From Fodinibacter luteus (GTDB lineage Bacteria > Actinomycetota > Actinomycetes > Actinomycetales > Dermatophilaceae), in NCBI RefSeq assembly GCF_039541575.1, contig NZ_BAABGM010000010.1:62001-126000 (forward strand): DNA of 64,000 bases. The letters are read 5' to 3'. Each line of letters opens with the position of its first letter. Position 1 is the first letter of the stretch. This document shows positions 59,804-64,000 of this stretch, one piece after another. The notes under the pieces are model-generated. The model was not told where the DNA came from, ran no database searches, and worked only from the letters and a program-made list of their open reading frames with translations. The position numbers and the translations under genes are program-made.

Positions 59804-61828
59804 ATGGGCGCGATGATGTCCGACCGAGGCGGCGCACGGAGCGCACAAGACGTGGGCGACGGGAGCGGATGGAGCGACGCGGGCGACGCGGGCGGCGGGG
59901 GCGACGCGTCCGGTCCGCCTCGGGTCTCGGAGCGGGAGGCGCGCGAGGTCGCCGAGCAGGCGCGCGAGACCGGCTGGAGCCGACCCAGCTTCGCCAAGGA
60001 GCTGTACCTGGGGCGCTGCGACCTCGGCCTCGTGCACCCGCACCCGCGGGCCGACGCCGGCGACGAGGCGCGGGGGGAGGCGTTCCTCCAGCGGTTGCGC
60101 GAGGTCGCGACCGGCATCGACGGGGCCCGCATCGAACGCGAGGCGCAGGTGCCCGACGAGGCGATCCGGGCCTTGGCCGACATCGGGGCCTTCGGGATGA
60201 AGATCCCCACCGAGTACGGCGGGCTCGGGCTCACGATGCAGTCCTACGCGCGGGCGCTCATGCTCATCGGGTCGGTCCATCCGTCCCTCGGGGCGCTGCT
60301 CTCGGCGCACCAGTCGATCGGCGTGCCCGAGCCGGTGAAGCTGGTGGGCACGCCGGAGCAGAAGCAGCGGTTCCTCCCCCGCTGCGCGGCGGGGGCGATC
60401 TCGGCGTTCCTGCTCACCGAGCCCGACGTCGGGTCGGACCCGGCGCGGATGGAGAGCACCGCCGTCCCGACGGACGATGGCACGGCCTACCTGCTCGACG
60501 GCGTGAAGCTGTGGACGACCAACGGCGTCGTCGCCGAGCTGCTCGTCGTCATGGCGCGCGTCCCCGCGCACCCGGGCGGGCGGGGCGGCATCACCGCCTT
60601 CGTCGTCGAGGGGACCGCACCCGGCATCACCGTCGAGCGGCGCAACGCGTTCATGGGGCTGCGCGGCATCGAGAACGGCCTGACCCGGCTGCACCGGGTG
60701 CGCGTTCCGGTCGAGGACCGGCTGGGCCGCGAGGGCGACGGCCTGAAGATCGCGCTGACGACCCTCAACGCGGGGCGACTGTCCATCCCGGCCATGTGCT
60801 CCGGGGCGGCCAAGTGGTCGCTCAAGATCGCGCGAGAGTGGTCGGCCGAGCGGGTCCAGTGGGGTCGACCCGTCGGCCGGCACGAGGCCGTCGGCGGGAA
60901 GCTGGCGTTCATCGCGGCGACCGCATACGGGCTCGAGTCGGTCGTCGAGCTGTCCTGCGCGCTGGCGGACGCGGGCGACACCGACATCCGGATCGAGGCG
61001 GCGCTGGCCAAGCTCTGGGCGAGCGAGATGGCCTGCCGGGTGGCCGACGAGCTCGTGCAGGTCCGGGGTGGCCGCGGCTACGAGTCCGCGGCCTCGCTCG
61101 CCGCCCGCGGGGAGCGTGCGGTGCCGGCGGAGCAGCTGGTGCGCGACCTGCGGATCAACCGGATCTTCGAGGGCTCGAGCGAGATCATGCACCTGCTCAT
61201 CGCCCGCGAGGCCGTCGACGAGCACCTCGCGGCGGCGGGCGACCTCGCGTCGCCGGATGCCGACCTGCAGGCCCGCGCCCGCGCGGCAGCCGGGGCGAGC
61301 GGGTTCTACGCGAGGTGGCTGCCTCAGCTCGTGGCCGGGCCCGGGGCCCTGCCGACCTCGTACGCCGAGTTCGGGCCGCTCGCCCGGCACCTGCGCTTCG
61401 TCGAGCGCTCGTCGCGCCGGATGGCCCGCCAGACGTTCTACGGAATGTCGCGGTGGCAGGCGGCAATGGAGCACCACCAGCGCTTCCTCGGCCGGGTCGT
61501 CGACATCGGAGCCGAGCTGTTCGCCATGTCCGCGGCGTGCGTGCGGGCGCAGATGCTGCTCGCCGACGACCCGGTGCGGGGCCGGTCGGCACAGCGGCTG
61601 GCCGACGCGTTCTGCGGTCAGGCCCGGCAGCGCGTCGAGGTGCTCTTCGACGAGCTCTGGGCGAACACCGACTCCACCGACCGCAGGCTGGCCAACGCCG
61701 TGCTCGACGGCGACGTCACCTGGCTCGAGGAGGGCGTGCTCGACCAGAGCGAGGGCACCGGGCCGTGGATCGCACGCTGGGAGCCGGGGCCGAGCACCGA
61801 GGAGTCCGTCTGGCGACGGGTGCGCTGA
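59804..61828 (+). CDS. Acyl-CoA dehydrogenase (large form)
   Basis: 674 aa from ATG at 59804, AAGGAG 7 bases upstream. A 75-residue leader precedes the ACAD fold: GAISAFLLTEPDVGSDPARM, TLNAGRLSIPAMCSGAAKWS and ARKW-like region, then QVRGGRGYESAASL and NRIFEGSSEIMHLLIAREAV. It oxidises acyl-CoA to enoyl-CoA with FAD. The extra C-terminal 170 residues resemble the long FadE-type enzymes. Confidence 0.9.
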   Translation: MGAMMSDRGGARSAQDVGDGSGWSDAGDAGGGGDASGPPRVSEREAREVAEQARETGWSRPSFAKELYLGRCDLGLVHPHPRADAGDEARGEAFLQRLREVATGIDGARIEREAQVPDEAIRALADIGAFGMKIPTEYGGLGLTMQSYARALMLIGSVHPSLGALLSAHQSIGVPEPVKLVGTPEQKQRFLPRCAAGAISAFLLTEPDVGSDPARMESTAVPTDDGTAYLLDGVKLWTTNGVVAELLVVMARVPAHPGGRGGITAFVVEGTAPGITVERRNAFMGLRGIENGLTRLHRVRVPVEDRLGREGDGLKIALTTLNAGRLSIPAMCSGAAKWSLKIAREWSAERVQWGRPVGRHEAVGGKLAFIAATAYGLESVVELSCALADAGDTDIRIEAALAKLWASEMACRVADELVQVRGGRGYESAASLAARGERAVPAEQLVRDLRINRIFEGSSEIMHLLIAREAVDEHLAAAGDLASPDADLQARARAAAGASGFYARWLPQLVAGPGALPTSYAEFGPLARHLRFVERSSRRMARQTFYGMSRWQAAMEHHQRFLGRVVDIGAELFAMSAACVRAQMLLADDPVRGRSAQRLADAFCGQARQRVEVLFDELWANTDSTDRRLANAVLDGDVTWLEEGVLDQSEGTGPWIARWEPGPSTEESVWRRVR

Positions 61829-61849
61829 GCCGACCGCGCGCGGGTGATT

Positions 61850-62085
61850 CGCAGGACGCCGTGGCCGCAGGCGGTGACGGTGTTGCTGTCGACCGTGGGT
61901 CCGGCCGCGGTGGCGTTGTTGCGCACGACGATCGCGTTGCCCTCTTGGACCCGCTGCCCCCTCGCGCAGCGAGTCGACGGTCGACCGGGTGATGCTGCCG
62001 GACGCGCCGTCGACGAGGATGCCGGTGAGCCGGTCGTCTCCGCCGTCGCACCGTCGCAGTCCACGAGGGTAGGGAGCCGCGGTCA
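61850..62085 (-). pseudogene. Frameshifted fragment of a parallel beta-helix protein
   Basis: On the minus strand one frame reads GILVDGASGSITRSTVDSLR and the next frame EGNAIVVRNNATAAGPTVDS then NTVTACGHGVLRI, which join across a GGGGGC run by one base. The repeated short-strand pattern is that of right-handed beta-helix (pectate lyase/NosD-like) proteins. No start or remaining gene is present. Confidence 0.6.
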
Positions 62086-62139
62086 GCAGCCCCGCGAAAC
62101 GGCGCAGAACCGTTCTAACGGACGAGGGGGCGCGAGGGC

Positions 62140-63174
62140 TCAGCGGCGCTTGAGCAGCTCCTCGGCGACCTGCACCGCGTTGAGCGCCGCGCCCTTGCGC
62201 AGGTTGTCGCCGACGACGAAGAGGTTGAGGCCCCTGCCCTCGGGTGCTGCCTGGTCGGTGCGGACGCGGCCGACGAAGACCTCGTCGTGACCGGTCGCCT
62301 GCAGGGGGTTCGGCACGTCGGTGACGACGACGCCGGGTGCCTTGGCGAGGGCCTCGAGGGCCTGCTCGGGGCTGATGTCGCGGTCGAACTCGGCGTGGAT
62401 CGCGAGGCTGTGGCCGGAGAAGACGGGGACGCGGACGCACGTGCCCGAGACGCGCAGACCGGGGATGTGCAGGATCTTGCGCGACTCGTTGCGCAGCTTC
62501 TGCTCCTCGTCGGTCTCGAGCGAGCCGTCGTCGACGATCGAGCCGGCGAGGGGCACGACGTTGAAGCCGACCGGAACCGCGTACACCTGCGGCGAGGGCA
62601 GGGTGAGGGCCGACCCGTCGAGGGCGAGGTCCTTGGGGTCACCCGACGCGTAGCCGCCGCGCAGCTGGGAGTCCAGCTCGATGAGACCGACGCCGCCCGA
62701 GCCGGACACCGCCTGGTAGCTGCTGACGTGCAGCCGCACCAGTTCAGCGAGGTCGTGCAACGGCTTGAGGACCGGCATCGCGGCCATCGTCGTGCAGTTC
62801 GGGTTCGCGACGATGCCCTTGGGAATGACGTCGAGGTCCTCCGGGTTGACCTCGGAGACGACGAGCGGCACGTCGGGGTCCTTGCGCCAGGCGCTCGAGT
62901 TGTCGACGACGACGGCCCCGGCGGCGGCGACGCGCGGCGCCCACTCCCGGCTCGTCGCACCGCCGTTGGAGAACAGGGCGACGTCCAGGCCGGAGAAGTC
63001 CGCCGTCGCGGTGTCCTCGACCGTGACCTCTTCGCCCTTCCACGTCAGGGTCGTACCGGCGGACCGCGCCGACGCGAAGAAACGGATCTCGTCGACCGGG
63101 AAGCCCCGCTCGTCGAGAAGCGTGCGCATGACGTTGCCGACCTGACCGGTGGCTCCGAAGACTCCGACTCGCAT
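62140..63174 (-). CDS. asd: Aspartate-semialdehyde dehydrogenase
   Basis: 344 aa from ATG at 63174, 7 bases after TAGACT; a start two codons upstream is less likely. NADP motif GVFGATGQVGNVM, catalytic Cys127 in NPNCTTMAAMP, substrate His in FSGHSLAIHAEF. It provides aspartate semialdehyde for lysine, diaminopimelate, threonine and methionine. Confidence 0.95.
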   Translation of the reverse strand: MRVGVFGATGQVGNVMRTLLDERGFPVDEIRFFASARSAGTTLTWKGEEVTVEDTATADFSGLDVALFSNGGATSREWAPRVAAAGAVVVDNSSAWRKDPDVPLVVSEVNPEDLDVIPKGIVANPNCTTMAAMPVLKPLHDLAELVRLHVSSYQAVSGSGGVGLIELDSQLRGGYASGDPKDLALDGSALTLPSPQVYAVPVGFNVVPLAGSIVDDGSLETDEEQKLRNESRKILHIPGLRVSGTCVRVPVFSGHSLAIHAEFDRDISPEQALEALAKAPGVVVTDVPNPLQATGHDEVFVGRVRTDQAAPEGRGLNLFVVGDNLRKGAALNAVQVAEELLKRR

Positions 63175-63216
63175 GAGCACCAGTCTAGGGAGAGGTCCGC
63201 ATGTCGGTCACCGGGC

Positions 63217-64000
63217 TCACGATGCGGGCGTTCCGTCAGCGGCCGCGGAGCACCACGGCTTCCTCGACGTCGCGGGCTCGGGGGGAGGGCTGCCGGTCGG
63301 GTGGTCCATGCCGGGTGTGGCGGGGGCGGAGGAGTGCTCGGCGCCGAGGTCCTGGTCGTCTGCGGGCCGGGGGATGTCCGGGCCGGGCGTCTCCTCCCAC
63401 CCCCAGCCGGTCAGTGGCGGCGCGACCGAGCGGTAGGGGTGCCCGGTCGGGGTCGTCACCTCGACGCGGCGCGGCCGGTTCCGCCCGGGCAGGCCGTCGT
63501 CGATGACCCGCACCGACCACCCCGGGGCCTCCTTGACCTGGTTGCACCTCGCGCACCGCCCGTCACCGTTGCCGTACCCGGTCACCCCGCCGGCCCGGGC
63601 CGGGTGGGCGTGGTCGGCGTGCACGATCGGGGCCTGGCACCACGGGGTGGTGCACACGTCATCGCGCAGCACCAGCATCCGGCGCAGCAACCCCGAGAAC
63701 GTGCGCCGTCGTGAGTCCATGCCGACCAGGTCGCGCCCGTCCGGGCTGGTGTACAGGCGACGTAGCCACACCCGCGCCACCCGGGAACCCGCCTCGGGCT
63801 TCCGGGCCCGGGTTCCCTGCCCGGCGCCCCGGGACCGAGCCGTGGCGCCCCCGGCGGGACCATCAGCTGTGGCTTCGGGCCCCGCGGGGTCGGCCCCGGC
63901 CTCGTCAAGCTCAGCGTCGTCAGCCGCCTCGTCGGGCACGGCCAGCTCCGGCTCAGCCTCGTCACCGTCAGCGTCCTGGGTCGCCTCGTCGGGCCCGGTC
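63217..64000 (-). CDS. DUF222-type HNH endonuclease, C-terminal part
   Basis: The frame is open from 64000 to a stop at 63217; the start lies beyond the window. After an acidic Asp/Glu/Ala region, the HNH nuclease follows: VCTTPWCQAPIVHADHAHPA, RCARCNQVKEAPGW. The Cys pairs bind structural zinc. This is the 13E12/DUF222 family, often multicopy in actinobacteria and suspected to be mobile. The tail (about 80 residues) is Pro-rich. Confidence 0.85.
   Translation of the reverse strand, partial: TGPDEATQDADGDEAEPELAVPDEAADDAELDEAGADPAGPEATADGPAGGATARSRGAGQGTRARKPEAGSRVARVWLRRLYTSPDGRDLVGMDSRRRTFSGLLRRMLVLRDDVCTTPWCQAPIVHADHAHPARAGGVTGYGNGDGRCARCNQVKEAPGWSVRVIDDGLPGRNRPRRVEVTTPTGHPYRSVAPPLTGWGWEETPGPDIPRPADDQDLGAEHSSAPATPGMDHPTGSPPPEPATSRKPWCSAAADGTPAS

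Overview
The window is 64 kb of very GC-rich, gene-dense chromosome. It looks like an actinobacterium, probably order Micrococcales and plausibly an Intrasporangiaceae-type genome (inference from gene content: a FasR-fabD-fabH-acpP-fabF cluster, a DUF3145 gene, a DUF222/HNH gene, WS/DGAT acyltransferase, single-chain glycyl-tRNA synthetase). Many genes have a TAnnnT -10 box only 6-8 bases before an ATG or GTG, so leaderless transcription appears common. No rRNA, CRISPR array, complete prophage or secondary-metabolite cluster was seen.

Layout. 1-5.4 kb: end of an unknown gene, then fasR and the type II fatty acid synthesis operon fabD-fabH-acpP-fabF, with a strong palindrome before fabD, closed by a bidirectional terminator against a DUF3145 gene. 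6-9 kb: a secreted protein, a CAT-anticodon tRNA, one copy of an 85-bp structured repeat, an unusual protein made of four cold-shock domains, and a membrane protein. 8.9-18.4 kb: a locus resembling mycobacterial iniBAC. One arm encodes an IniB-like acidic repeat protein and two dynamin-like GTPases. The divergent arm encodes a membrane-anchored Hsp70-like ATPase and an IniR-like ATPase/LuxR regulator. 18.4-22.9 kb: a CDF metal transporter, a WS/DGAT acyltransferase, a START-like protein and an FAD oxidoreductase.

22.9-26.3 kb: a glutamate-type ABC transporter operon (gluABCD order). 26.3-27.8 kb: a scar-like segment with a tRNA 3'-end-like fragment, a long hairpin, the second 85-bp repeat copy, a higBA toxin-antitoxin pair with an operator on its promoter, and tRNA-Asn. 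27.9-37.4 kb: unknown-dnaG, dgt, a YdeI-like protein, an AbiEi/DUF559 nuclease-like gene bracketed by inverted repeats, dus, a metallo-beta-lactamase-fold hydrolase, an alpha/beta hydrolase and a sulfurtransferase. 37.4-43.5 kb: two paralogous ECF sigma factors, each fused to a transmembrane segment and an extracytoplasmic domain, with a shared promoter block, and a divergent TPR protein.

43.5-53.7 kb: glyS, a Zur-controlled zinc uptake operon znuA-znuC-znuB-zur, an ACT-domain protein, uppS-recO, an AlkB-like dioxygenase, a polytopic membrane protein and a PfkB kinase. 53.7-64 kb: leuA with an upstream small ORF, a gntR-acdS-DDAH operon, a double GNAT protein, an acyl-CoA-binding protein, an acyl-CoA dehydrogenase, a frameshifted beta-helix remnant, asd, and an HNH endonuclease cut by the window edge.

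The strongest candidates for undescribed biology are the extended ini-type locus, the sigma-TM-sensor fusions, the four-cold-shock-domain protein and the 85-bp structured repeat.
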